In this document: one piece after another, positions 37,184 through 45,979 of the stretch
Layout: each line of letters starts with the position of its first letter
How positions within the stretch are numbered: the stretch's first letter is position 1
Assembly (NCBI RefSeq): GCF_028764065.1
Contig: NZ_JACOFN010000006.1
Location: 32,861 to 96,860, forward strand
Length of the DNA stretch: 64,000 nt
DNA from: Fructobacillus sp. CRL 2054
GTDB lineage: Bacteria > Bacillota > Bacilli > Lactobacillales > Lactobacillaceae
Reading direction: 5' to 3'
Translations under genes and position numbers: made by a program
Notes under the pieces: generated by a model
What the model saw: the letters and a program-made list of their open reading frames with translations, nothing else
Databases searched by the model: none
What the model was told of the DNA's origin: nothing

Positions 37184-38364
37184 AAATGCCTCCTTACATC
37201 TGAGATAAAGTAAAGTGAACCAGTAAATACTAGCGGTCGATGACTGTTATGAGCAAGTTCTACTGCCTCATCAACTGAGCAAAGCCGCTGATTAGTTAGA
37301 AAGTCAGGCACCTTCATACCCGCTCTTCCTGGCAGCCCTTCATAATCAAAGAAAAACAAGTCAATCTTAGAGTCATCTGAAAGCGTTCTTAAGGATGTCT
37401 CAATATGCTTATCAGCTAAAGCCCCAATAACAAAGAGGACCGGTTGATCAAACTTTTTATCAATCGTTTTTCTTAATGCGCTTAAGCCAGCGGGGTTATG
37501 CGCCCCATCAAGATAAACATCCGGCAATACCTCTTCAAAGCGTCCAGGAATAAAGGCTGTTGATAAACCTTCTTGAAGAACCTTTTCTTCCACATTTGGT
37601 CGAAATACTCGATAGGCCGTAACAGCTGTCGCTTTATTTTCCTCCTGAAATTCACCGTGCAAATTCGACTTCAAGAATGTCCGTTCGGCTAAAACGAGAG
37701 AGCTTTCCTTTTTCAGGCACTCCTTCTTAATCACGGATAGCGCCTCTTTCGGAATGTTGGGTCCAATGACTGTTGGCTGTTTTTCTAAGATAATGCCAGC
37801 CTTTTGTTTGGCAATCTCAGCCAAAGTATCCCCAAGCATCGCCTGGTGATCAAGGGCAACGGAGGTAATTACTGCGACTTCCTTTTGGGGCATCAAATTT
37901 GTTGAATCATAGAGGCCGCCAATGCCAACTTCAATGACGGCTAAATCCAGTGCTGACTCAGAAAAATAACAAAACATAATGGCCGTGACCACTTCAAATT
38001 CAGTGGGACGCAACTCTCCATCCGAATCTTTTTCAACTTGATCAGCGGCTGATTTCACTCGACCGGTTATCTTAGTCAATTCATCATCTGAAATATCCTG
38101 ACCATTAATCTGAAAACGGTCGTTAAATGCAATGATATAGGGCGAGGTAAAGAGCCCGACTTTTAAGCCATCAGCCTGTCCGATGGCGGAGAGCATCGTG
38201 GCCACCGACCCCTTACCATTTGTTCCCGTGACGTGAATAACGGCTGGTAAATGTTTTTCTGGATGTTTCAAGGCTGAAAGAAGGGCAGCCATACGAGCCT
38301 GACTATCCTTTTTCCCAGACTTTGGCCGGGAATGAATATAAGCCAATGTTTCTTCAAAAGTCAT
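37150..38364 (-). CDS. folC: Folylpolyglutamate synthase / dihydrofolate synthase
   Basis: ATP-dependent ligase adding glutamate to folates. The Mur-ligase fold is shown by HVTGTNGKGSVATMLSAI (near 44-60), the LAVIEVGIGGLYDSTN region, VALDHQAMLGDT and LDGAHNPAGLSAL (near 290). The length is 404 residues, somewhat short but within the family. Its end overlaps the DHA2 exporter start. Confidence 0.93.
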   Translation of the reverse strand: MTFEETLAYIHSRPKSGKKDSQARMAALLSALKHPEKHLPAVIHVTGTNGKGSVATMLSAIGQADGLKVGLFTSPYIIAFNDRFQINGQDISDDELTKITGRVKSAADQVEKDSDGELRPTEFEVVTAIMFCYFSESALDLAVIEVGIGGLYDSTNLMPQKEVAVITSVALDHQAMLGDTLAEIAKQKAGIILEKQPTVIGPNIPKEALSVIKKECLKKESSLVLAERTFLKSNLHGEFQEENKATAVTAYRVFRPNVEEKVLQEGLSTAFIPGRFEEVLPDVYLDGAHNPAGLSALRKTIDKKFDQPVLFVIGALADKHIETSLRTLSDDSKIDLFFFDYEGLPGRAGMKVPDFLTNQRLCSVDEAVELAHNSHRPLVFTGSLYFISDVRRHLCQKKKHLVQN

Positions 38365-38399
38365 GGCGCCCTCCCTTCATATCTAGTTCCATTATAAAC

Positions 38400-38428
38400 A
38401 CAAAAACCGTCTGATAACAGACGGTTTT
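38400..38428 (-). terminator. Terminator of the DEAD-box helicase gene
   Basis: AACCGTCTG and CAGACGGTT pair around TTAT, followed by a U run on the minus strand. Confidence 0.85.
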
Positions 38429-38457
38429 ATAAGTTTTATTCGTTAAATTATAATGGC

Positions 38458-40044
38458 TTAGCCCTTTTCACGAACAGTGAAGTCACGCTTGCGGCCTTGA
38501 CCATTTCCACGGCGTTCGCCGCCATGGTTGTTACCCTTGTAACCACCACCGTTACCACGACGTTCACCATTTCCACGGCGTTCGCCATCGCGACGGCCAC
38601 GGTAGCCTCCGCCACCATTTCCGCGACGTTCACCATCACGGTGTCCACGGTATCCACCACCGTTGCCACGACGGTTTCCACCACGGTAGCCTCCGCGTGA
38701 GCCGCCCTTACCACCCTTACGGCGTGGCAATGGACGTTCGCGTGACAATGTCACAGGGGCGTTTTGCTTTTCCAAGCCGGCAACGGATGCCAACAAACCA
38801 GCAGCCAATTGTTCTGGTGTGAACTGGCTCATCAATGCTGCAACCTGTGCTTGCATTTCTTCTGGCTTAACCTTGCCCATCAAAGCAGCTGCTTCGTCAA
38901 GTGAGCCGTTAATACGTCCCAGACGAGCTTCCTGCAAAGTAGCAGGTTGCAATGGCGTCATGCGCTTCTTCGTCAAATCTTCGATGGCACGCAAGTAGTC
39001 CATTTCATTTGGCGCAACCAAAGTAACAGAAGTACCTGTGGCACCGGCACGACCAGTACGTCCAATACGGTGAACGTATGATTCTGGATCTTGAGGAATA
39101 TCAAAGTTATAAACGTGAGAAACGTCCTTAACATCCAATCCACGGGCAGCCACATCAGTGGCAACCAACAAGTTGATTTCGTGCTTCTTAAACTGATCCA
39201 AGACACGTGAACGCATTTGCTGTGTCAAATCACCGTGCAAACCAGCAGCACGGTAACCACGCGCTTCCAATCCACGGGCCAATTCTTCAACACGACGCTT
39301 TGTACGTCCGAAAACAATTCCCAAGAATGGTTCTTGAATATCAATCGTACGAGTCAAAGCATCAAACTTTTCTTCGTGACGGCAACGGATGAAGAATTGT
39401 TCAACCAAGTCAGTCGTCAATTGCTTTGCTTCAATTTTAACCATCTCAGGGTTCGTCATGAACTTCACCCCGATACGACGAATTGATTCAGGCATAGTGG
39501 CTGAGAAGAGCAACGTCTGGCGTTCAGGGTTTACCTTAGCAATGATTGCTTCGATGTCATCCAAGAATCCCATGTTCAACATTTCGTCGGCTTCATCCAA
39601 GACCAAAGTCTGAACCTTATCCAACTTAGCAGTCTTACGGTTGATGTGGTCAAGCAAACGACCAGGAGTTCCAACCAAGATTTGTGGCTTTGACTTCAAG
39701 CCTTGAATCTGACGGCGAATGTCTGATCCACCGAAGACAACTTGCACGTTAACGTGCTTGTCTGATCCCAACTTCTTCAATTCATCGGCAGTTTGAATTG
39801 CCAATTCACGAGTTGGGGAAATGATAACCGCTTGAATGTTAGGGTTATCCAAATCAATGTGTTCCAAAATTGGCAAACCAAAGGCAGCTGTCTTACCAGT
39901 TCCCGTTTGTGCTTGCCCGATAACGTCCTTGCCGGCCAAAGTCAAAGGAATAGTCTTTTCCTGAATTGGCGTTGCTTCCACGTATCCGTGGGCGGCGATG
40001 GACTGCAAAATGGCTTGTGACAAGCCGAGTTCTTCAAACTTCAA
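38458..40044 (-). CDS. DEAD-box RNA helicase with RGG-rich tail (CshA-like)
   Basis: ATP-dependent RNA helicase for RNA decay or ribosome assembly, often cold-inducible. I choose a TTG start at 40044, with AAGGAG nine bases before (528 residues, MKFEELGLSQAIL). All motifs are visible: Q motif, AQTGTGKTA, PTRELA, LDEADEML, SATM and HRIGRTGRAG. After the helicase core, a DbpA-unrelated tail near residues 430-528 is composed of Arg-Gly-Asn-rich repeats (GERRGNGGG and similar), a typical RNA-binding RGG region. The long structured 5' UTR suggests regulation at RNA level. Confidence 0.92.
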   Translation of the reverse strand: MKFEELGLSQAILQSIAAHGYVEATPIQEKTIPLTLAGKDVIGQAQTGTGKTAAFGLPILEHIDLDNPNIQAVIISPTRELAIQTADELKKLGSDKHVNVQVVFGGSDIRRQIQGLKSKPQILVGTPGRLLDHINRKTAKLDKVQTLVLDEADEMLNMGFLDDIEAIIAKVNPERQTLLFSATMPESIRRIGVKFMTNPEMVKIEAKQLTTDLVEQFFIRCRHEEKFDALTRTIDIQEPFLGIVFGRTKRRVEELARGLEARGYRAAGLHGDLTQQMRSRVLDQFKKHEINLLVATDVAARGLDVKDVSHVYNFDIPQDPESYVHRIGRTGRAGATGTSVTLVAPNEMDYLRAIEDLTKKRMTPLQPATLQEARLGRINGSLDEAAALMGKVKPEEMQAQVAALMSQFTPEQLAAGLLASVAGLEKQNAPVTLSRERPLPRRKGGKGGSRGGYRGGNRRGNGGGYRGHRDGERRGNGGGGYRGRRDGERRGNGERRGNGGGYKGNNHGGERRGNGQGRKRDFTVREKG

Positions 40045-40200
40045 AATTTTCTCCTTTAAAAGCACAAAAAGCGCGCTCTAAGACCAAAATTGGTCTACAT
40101 CTATGATAACGCGCTTCCTGCGCGTTTAAAAGGCCGAGCGGTTTATAGTCTAGCTGGGCTGACTCAATTGGTACCGACCAAAATCGGTACTTATGCGGCA
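40045..40200 (-). promoter_or_regulatory. Structured 5' region of the helicase gene
   Basis: Two hairpins lie on the minus strand: GTACCGA...TCGGTAC (near 40174-40196, probably the terminator of the serine hydrolase gene) and a long GCGCGTTA...GAGCGCGC arm enclosing the palindrome AGACCAATTTTGGTCT (near 40080-40096). A TATAAA -10 candidate lies near 40144. Cold-shock-type mRNA control is possible. Confidence 0.45.
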
Positions 40201-41361
40201 TTAAGGGGCCGCTTCCCCGGTCAACTCCGTGAAGAATTGCTGACCAATCTTTTGAACTGAATGTTCATTATCATACTGGTTAGAAAGTAAAATAACAGCG
40301 TTCTTTCCATGGTTTGAAACAACTACATTCGATTCATATCCAGAAAAGATACCGTGTCCCTCATAAACGTCACCATAACCATACAAACCTGAAGCATAAT
40401 GTGCCGGAAGGTGTTGCTTGAGCAGGTCTTTATGATTCTTTACAAACTTATTATCAAAGAAATCACGATATAACTGATAAAGTTGGCCGGTCGTCATTGA
40501 AACGTTTCCCGTACCTGTTTCACGTTGGTATTCAACCGTAGTGACATCTCGCTCGCTCTCAGTTCCTACTTGGTAAGCATTGGCGAGATTATCCGCCTTC
40601 TTAAAGGCTGGATAGTATAAAATCCCTAGTTTCGCCTTCTTATTGAAGGTCTGCTCTGCTAATTCCTGGTAGGATTTACCAGTCACCTTCATCAAAATAC
40701 CCGCAAGCAAACGATAGTTAATTGGCTGGTAAGACCAACCAGCCCCAGTTCCAATCACCCCACCAGAACTTTCAGCGTTAGCTGCCGAGAAGTCCACGTT
40801 TGCCATATCATCAGTATAGCTATCCGGTTGCTTACTCTGTTTCAAGCCAGAAGTCATGGTCAAAAGGTCTCGAACCGTAATTTGGTCCGCATTTTGTACC
40901 CCAGGATAAAAGTCAGAAAGCTTCGTGTCATACTTGAGCTTTCCAGCATCAACCTGTTGTCCAATTAAAATGGCAGTTAAGATTTTAGCCGTCGAAGCTA
41001 CCGGAAAAGTCGTTGTCGGACCATTCCATTTTTCCTTTTGAACGTTTGCCTTACCATAGCCCTTATGAAGAAGGACTTTCCCGTTTTTAACGACTAAGGC
41101 TGTTCCAGAAAAATGAGCGCCAGTTAAAGACTGATCAAGTTTAGTCGCAACCTTTTCCTTTGGATTCACCTTTTTTTCAAGGTTAATCGAGGTAGCGGCT
41201 GTGGCCTTGTTAACGATGTGCTTATCCTCTTTTTTAGAAGAAATCATCACAAGAACAATCAATAAAATAATCAGCGCTAAAATGGCAAAAACATAAAACA
41301 AGGGTTGCTTCGTCCAGCTAACCTTTACCCTCGCGGGAAATAGGTCAGTTCGTTTCAGCAT
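40201..41361 (-). CDS. Membrane-anchored class C beta-lactamase-like serine hydrolase
   Basis: A 386-residue protein with one N-terminal TM anchor (about residues 22-42) and an extracellular beta-lactamase-fold domain. The active-site SxxK is present as VASTAKILTA (near 123), and the HxG-type motif GHGIFSGYES lies near 335. The YxN motif reads YQPINY, so the usual Asn is replaced by Pro. Relatives are penicillin-binding or D-esterase (FmtA/PBP4*-like) proteins. It begins seven bases after murF, which fits a cell-wall role. Confidence 0.82.
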   Translation of the reverse strand: MLKRTDLFPARVKVSWTKQPLFYVFAILALIILLIVLVMISSKKEDKHIVNKATAATSINLEKKVNPKEKVATKLDQSLTGAHFSGTALVVKNGKVLLHKGYGKANVQKEKWNGPTTTFPVASTAKILTAILIGQQVDAGKLKYDTKLSDFYPGVQNADQITVRDLLTMTSGLKQSKQPDSYTDDMANVDFSAANAESSGGVIGTGAGWSYQPINYRLLAGILMKVTGKSYQELAEQTFNKKAKLGILYYPAFKKADNLANAYQVGTESERDVTTVEYQRETGTGNVSMTTGQLYQLYRDFFDNKFVKNHKDLLKQHLPAHYASGLYGYGDVYEGHGIFSGYESNVVVSNHGKNAVILLSNQYDNEHSVQKIGQQFFTELTGEAAP

Positions 41362-41368
41362 GCTCTTC

Positions 41369-42706
41369 CTACTTTCCAGTTAAAGTCGCCAGGACTTTTT
41401 CCAAGTGAATTCCGTGGGAAGCCTTTAAAAACACAAGGTCATCCTCTGTTAATTCATTTTGTAAATCTCGGCTCAGCTGGTCCAGTTGGTCAGCCTGGTA
41501 AGTACGTAAATCCAATTGCTGATCAGCCTTTTGAAGAGCTGGTGCCAAGTTTTCAACCATGAGTGGTCCAACTAAATCAACCTGCTTTGGCCGAGCTTTC
41601 AAAACAGCTTCGTCTAAACCAGCGTGTAAAGCAGGCCCTTGCTCGCCCAATTCCAACATGTCGCCTAACACGAGAACAGGCCTTGTCGCACTATCCTTTG
41701 CCAAAGAAGCTAACACTTCCTTGGTGGCCGTTGGGTTTGCATTATAAACATCTGAGATTAACTGAGCGCCAGACGTAGCCGTCAATATCTCTGTTCGATT
41801 CTTCGTTAAATCAAAATGTGCCAAAGCACTTGCCATGGTCTTGAGGTCTAAGCCAAGTGCTTGACCAACCATAATCGCTGCTTCTGCATTCTTAACATTA
41901 TAACGACCAAGCATTGGAATTGCAAATACTTGCCCCTGTTCCGTCCATGACGTTTCATGCAAGGATTCTTGAATCTCTGCTGGAACAGGTCCAAAAGTCT
42001 TTGTATTCACAGGCAGGTTCTCCGCTTCCGTTAGCAAAGGTTCATCTGCTGGAATTAAGAACAAACCATCTTTCTTCAAGCCGTTTGCAATTTCCAACTT
42101 TGCCTTGGCAATGTTGGCACGCGTCTTAAAGAACTCCAAGTGTGCTTCCCCAATCATGGTAATCACAGCAATATCAGGTTTAGCTAAATTTGAAAGAGCG
42201 GTTAATTGGCCAGGACGGTCCATTCCCATTTCCAAAACCAACATTTCAGTGTCTGCTGGCATGGACAAAATAGTCACCGGTAATCCGATTTCATTGTTAA
42301 AGTTTTCAGGTGTTTTAAAAGTCTTGAACTGACAAGACAAAATAGCCGCCGTCATATCCTTGGTCGTCGTCTTACCATTGGAACCGGTAATGGCAATAAC
42401 CGTTGGCTTTACCTGATTCAAGTAATACTGGCTCAGTTCTTGTAAGCCACTTAAGGTATCAGGCACAATTACCGCAGATACATCGCCAGGCACTACGTGG
42501 CCCTCTTGGGCTAGCACTGCCGTTGCACCCTTATCCATCGCCATTTGGATGTAGTCATGGCCGTCGTTTTCACCAACAAGGGCAATAAAGAGGTCCCCCT
42601 CTTTTACCTGCCGGGAGTCAAAAGAAACACCAGTGACCACCGTGTTCTCTTGCCCTTGCAAACGACCATTTGTTGCCTTCTGAACCTCTGCTAAAGTTAA
42701 CTTCAT
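41369..42706 (-). CDS. murF: UDP-MurNAc-tripeptide-D-Ala-D-Ala ligase
   Basis: Adds D-Ala-D-Ala (or, in this group, D-Ala-D-Lac) to UDP-MurNAc-tripeptide, making the final cytoplasmic wall precursor. Motifs: FDSRQVKEGDLFIAL at the N-terminus, ITGSNGKTTTKDM (near 107), the EMGMDRPGQ and H of GEAHLEFF, and YNANPTATKEVLASL. The length of 445 residues is normal. It has its own promoter and is co-transcribed with the serine hydrolase. Confidence 0.94.
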   Translation of the reverse strand: MKLTLAEVQKATNGRLQGQENTVVTGVSFDSRQVKEGDLFIALVGENDGHDYIQMAMDKGATAVLAQEGHVVPGDVSAVIVPDTLSGLQELSQYYLNQVKPTVIAITGSNGKTTTKDMTAAILSCQFKTFKTPENFNNEIGLPVTILSMPADTEMLVLEMGMDRPGQLTALSNLAKPDIAVITMIGEAHLEFFKTRANIAKAKLEIANGLKKDGLFLIPADEPLLTEAENLPVNTKTFGPVPAEIQESLHETSWTEQGQVFAIPMLGRYNVKNAEAAIMVGQALGLDLKTMASALAHFDLTKNRTEILTATSGAQLISDVYNANPTATKEVLASLAKDSATRPVLVLGDMLELGEQGPALHAGLDEAVLKARPKQVDLVGPLMVENLAPALQKADQQLDLRTYQADQLDQLSRDLQNELTEDDLVFLKASHGIHLEKVLATLTGK

Positions 42707-42722
42707 GAAATTATCCTTTGAC

Positions 42723-42751
42723 TTTATAAGTAAAAAAATTCTCTAAACCAA
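42723..42751 (-). promoter_or_regulatory. Promoter of murF
   Basis: TTGGTT and TATAAA are separated by 17 bases on the minus strand, about 20 bases upstream of the murF ATG. Confidence 0.5.
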
Positions 42752-42804
42752 TTTGTTATGAAACGTATCCAACAGGCATCACCCCGTTGAAAGCTGTCTT
42801 CATT

Positions 42805-44193
42805 TTACCGCTTTTTTTTAAGGACCGTTACCGTTTCAATATGGGCGGTTTGTGGGAATTGATCAACTGGCACAACTGGACCTTTGATTTCGTAACCGGC
42901 CTCTTTAAAGAGCGCACAATCACGCGCAGCCGTGAGCGGATTACATGACACATAGACCACTCGGTCCGGTCCCATTAGGGCTGTCTTCTCAATCAATTTA
43001 GGGGTTAAACCACGGCGGGGTGGGTCAACGAAGACAACGTCAGGACGCACGCCTTTTGCTTCCCATTCCACGAATTGCTCCGGCGCATCCTTTAAGATGT
43101 AAGTTGCGTTTTTAATACCATTCAGAGCTAAGTTCTTTTGGGCATCGGCGACTGCACCAGGTACCACCTCAACACCAATCACCTGCTTGACCCGGTCTGC
43201 CACCGACATACCAATCGTACCGATACCAGCGTAGGCGTCCACCACTAGGTCAGACTCCTTCAAGTTCGCTAAGTCAGCTGCCGTCTGGTAAAGCTTCTCA
43301 GTCATTACTGGATTCACTTGGTAGAAAGAGTTCGGCCCAATCAAGAAGCGCTTGCCTAACAAAGAATCTTCAATTTGGCTCTTGCCGTACAAAGTTTCAT
43401 TATCTGCCGACAATTGAACGTAATCCTTCTTAGGCGCCTTATTCAAAACCAAGGAAGTTAAATCCGGCAAAGCAGCAACAATTTCATCGACCAGTTCATC
43501 TCTTTTTGGCAAAGTCGTTTCATTTGAAACCAGAACCACCATCAACTGTTTTGAATAGTAACCCCGGCGCACCATGATGTAACGAATGGCCCCTTTTTCT
43601 GTATCGGGGTCATAAGCAGATATCTGCAACTTCTCCAAAATATTTCGGACAATCACAATTACTTCGTCCAGCCGTTTGTTATTAACAAAGTAGTCTTCCA
43701 TGGGCACAAGTTCGTGTGTGCCCCGCTGGTAGAATCCAGATAGAAGTTTACCGCCCTGCCACTTAACCGGCACAACCGTCTTATTGCGGTAGTAAGAGGG
43801 TACATCTTCGTCCATGGTAACTGCTTCTGCCACCTGAACATCCAGTCCAGAAGCAGCAAAATTCTCCTTAACGAGCGACTGCTTCCAAGCCTTTTGTGCT
43901 GGGTAAGCCCAGTTCACTAAGGGTGCCGTTCCAGCTTCAAGCAGATAGGCACGGTTGGCATCAATCCGTTCGGGATTTTTTTCAACCCAAGAGACAATGC
44001 GACCGTAAGCTGATAGCTTATCGACTTGAATAATTTCCGCCAAAACGGTCTCGCCTAGCATGGCATCCGCCAAATAAACTGGGTACTGCTTCTTATCATC
44101 AGCAAAAGCCAAGCCCATCCCGTTCTGACGAATCTTTGAAATGGTCAATTCGACTTTTTCATTTAGCTTTACTGGTGGTGTTGTCTTTGCCAT
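42805..44193 (-). CDS. 23S rRNA (uracil-5-)-methyltransferase, RlmCD/RumA family
   Basis: SAM-dependent 5-methylation of uridine in 23S rRNA (or tRNA). An N-terminal TRAM domain (VELTISKIRQNGMGLAF) is followed by the methyltransferase domain: DAYAGIGTIGMSVADRV (near 325), VDPPRRGLTPKLIE and the catalytic Cys loop VYVSCNPLTAARD. Start at the ATG at 44193 (462 residues) behind AGGAG. No [4Fe-4S] cysteine cluster of the RumA type is obvious in the N-terminal half. The exact target uridine cannot be told. Confidence 0.9.
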   Translation of the reverse strand: MAKTTPPVKLNEKVELTISKIRQNGMGLAFADDKKQYPVYLADAMLGETVLAEIIQVDKLSAYGRIVSWVEKNPERIDANRAYLLEAGTAPLVNWAYPAQKAWKQSLVKENFAASGLDVQVAEAVTMDEDVPSYYRNKTVVPVKWQGGKLLSGFYQRGTHELVPMEDYFVNNKRLDEVIVIVRNILEKLQISAYDPDTEKGAIRYIMVRRGYYSKQLMVVLVSNETTLPKRDELVDEIVAALPDLTSLVLNKAPKKDYVQLSADNETLYGKSQIEDSLLGKRFLIGPNSFYQVNPVMTEKLYQTAADLANLKESDLVVDAYAGIGTIGMSVADRVKQVIGVEVVPGAVADAQKNLALNGIKNATYILKDAPEQFVEWEAKGVRPDVVFVDPPRRGLTPKLIEKTALMGPDRVVYVSCNPLTAARDCALFKEAGYEIKGPVVPVDQFPQTAHIETVTVLKKKR

Positions 44194-44231
44194 GATTACT
44201 CCTAAATAGGGTACTGAGACGAAACTCGAAA

Positions 44232-44264
44232 AAGAAAAAGCGTCCACCGAGGTGGGCGCTTTTC
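44232..44264 (-). terminator. Terminator of rpmE2
   Basis: GCGCCCACC pairs with GGTGGACGC around a two-base core, followed by TTTTTCTTTTT on the minus strand. Confidence 0.8.
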
Positions 44265-44274
44265 ATTTAAGAAC

Positions 44275-44532
44275 TTACTTGTTCTTGAAACCGAAGTTAG
44301 CAAACTTCTTGTTAAACTTGTCAACGGCACCATCAGCCTGAGTAAACTTCTGCTTACCAGTGTAGAATGGGTGTGAGTCTGAAGTGATATCCATACGTAC
44401 TGATGGGTATTCTTGACCTTCGAATTCTGCAGTTGTTTCAGTTTCAACAGTTGAAGCTGACAAGAACTTCTTACCAGTAGCGGCGTCGATGAAGACAACT
44501 GGACGGTAATTTGGGTGGATGTTTGCTTTCAT
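44275..44532 (-). CDS. rpmE2: 50S ribosomal protein L31 type B
   Basis: An 85-residue L31. It starts [16 protein letters not shown] and has the [14 protein letters not shown]-terminal signature. It lacks the CxxC zinc motif of type A, so it is the zinc-independent type B form. In Bacillus the type B paralogue replaces the zinc form under zinc limitation; no Zur box is obvious here and it may be the only L31. Confidence 0.95.
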   Translation of the reverse strand: MKANIHPNYRPVVFIDAATGKKFLSASTVETETTAEFEGQEYPSVRMDITSDSHPFYTGKQKFTQADGAVDKFNKKFANFGFKNK

Positions 44533-44622
44533 GATTGATCTCCTTAGCGCCCTGACTATTCATAGCCAGAGTCAGTTATTAACTGTATTAGTGTAGCATG
44601 TTCGCTACTTTTTGACAAGAAC

Positions 44623-45909
44623 TTATGGCATTAAATTGATTAAATCAACGCCTTCAATGGTTAGGTCAACACCTAGTCCACGAAGCTTTTCAGCCAAGCG
44701 GTCGTAACCACGCAAAATGTGAGAAGCGTTATCGATAACCGTTTGCCCATCGGCCATAATGGCTGCAATAACCAAGGCGGCTCCTGCGCGGATTTCAGCG
44801 GCTTCAACCGTTGTTCCAACCAAGCGTTCTGAATGGTTAACCTTAATTTCACCTGGGTTCAACGAGGCAACATCAGCCCCCATTCGACGTAATTCAGCAA
44901 TGTGGCGAATACGCTTTGGGTAAATCGTCTCGATGATTGTTGACTCACCATCTGCTAGAAATAGCAAAGGTGTGATTGGCTGTTGCAAATCAGTGGCGAA
45001 ACCAGGATAAGGCATCGTCTTAATTTGAACAGGCTTCAAAGCACGGGAAGGACCGATGTAAATCGAGTCCTCACCGATTGTCATATCAACGCCCATTTCA
45101 ATCAACTTCGAAGTGTATGACTCCAAGTGTTCAGGAATGACGTTTTGCACTGTTACACCGTTTCCATATGCAGCAGCCATTGACATGTACGTTCCGGCTT
45201 CAATACGATCCGGAATAACCGTGTGCGTATTCTGGGCCTTCAACGTATCAACACCAGTAATACGGATAGTATCCGTACCGGCCCCACGAATATTAGCACC
45301 CATATTGTTCAAAAAGGTTGCAATATCGATAATTTCAGGCTCTTTGGCCACGTTTTCAATAATGGTTTGGCCCTGAGCACGAACCGCAGCCAAAATAATG
45401 TTAATCGTGGCTCCAACTGAAACCGTATCAAGAGCAATGCGTGCCCCAACCAATCCGTTTTCAGTCGCATCGATGTTAATCACATCATCTTTTTCAGTGA
45501 CCTTCGCACCAAGTGCTTCAAAGCCCTTAATGTGCTGGTCAATGGGACGTGAACCTAAGTTATCACCACCCGGGAAAGTCACCGTTGCACGACCAAAGCG
45601 TCCAAGCAATGCCCCCATGAAATAGTAGGAGGCACGCAAAGACTTAATGGCCGTTGCTGGCAATGGCGCTTCCTTGATGGTTGTTGGATCAATTTCTAGG
45701 TCGCCATCATGAAAGTTTGAATGAACATTCATGGCGGCTAAAATATATTGTAAGTTTTTAACGTCCAAAATTTGTGGAACGTTGTCAAAGTGAACCGCTG
45801 TATCAGCTAAAATAGCTGCTGGAATCAGGGCTACTGTTGAGTTTTTAGCACCACCAATAGTCACTTGACCAGAGACTTTGTGGCCACCATTAATAATAAT
45901 TTTTGCCAT
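44623..45909 (-). CDS. murA: UDP-GlcNAc 1-carboxyvinyltransferase with Asp in place of the fosfomycin-target Cys
   Basis: Transfers enolpyruvate from PEP to UDP-GlcNAc, the first committed step of peptidoglycan synthesis. The 428-residue protein has the NGGHKVSGQVTIGGAKNS N-terminus with the catalytic Lys (residue 22). The active-site loop reads FPGGDNLGSRPID, so the usual Cys (E. coli Cys115) is Asp116. The Cys-to-Asp change keeps activity but prevents the covalent fosfomycin adduct, as known in mycobacterial and chlamydial MurA. An Arg in the RPID motif and the C-terminal RGYDRLAEKLRGLG are normal. It is flanked by rpmE2 and pheT, with no wall-operon context. Confidence 0.95.
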   Translation of the reverse strand: MAKIIINGGHKVSGQVTIGGAKNSTVALIPAAILADTAVHFDNVPQILDVKNLQYILAAMNVHSNFHDGDLEIDPTTIKEAPLPATAIKSLRASYYFMGALLGRFGRATVTFPGGDNLGSRPIDQHIKGFEALGAKVTEKDDVINIDATENGLVGARIALDTVSVGATINIILAAVRAQGQTIIENVAKEPEIIDIATFLNNMGANIRGAGTDTIRITGVDTLKAQNTHTVIPDRIEAGTYMSMAAAYGNGVTVQNVIPEHLESYTSKLIEMGVDMTIGEDSIYIGPSRALKPVQIKTMPYPGFATDLQQPITPLLFLADGESTIIETIYPKRIRHIAELRRMGADVASLNPGEIKVNHSERLVGTTVEAAEIRAGAALVIAAIMADGQTVIDNASHILRGYDRLAEKLRGLGVDLTIEGVDLINLMP

Positions 45910-45979
45910 GAGGCGAATTCCTACTTAGCTATCGTTTTACCTCGATTATACGGGGTTTACGGTCAGCTTACAAATGATA

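Noticed and set aside
38497..38700. Repetitive pattern that might be taken for a CRISPR array or minisatellite
   Set aside because: The repeats are imperfect, in frame with the helicase and encode its Arg-Gly-rich tail; there are no constant repeat and spacer lengths.
44202..44498. 98-codon minus-strand frame over rpmE2
   Set aside because: It overlaps the L31 gene in another frame and runs through its terminator hairpin.
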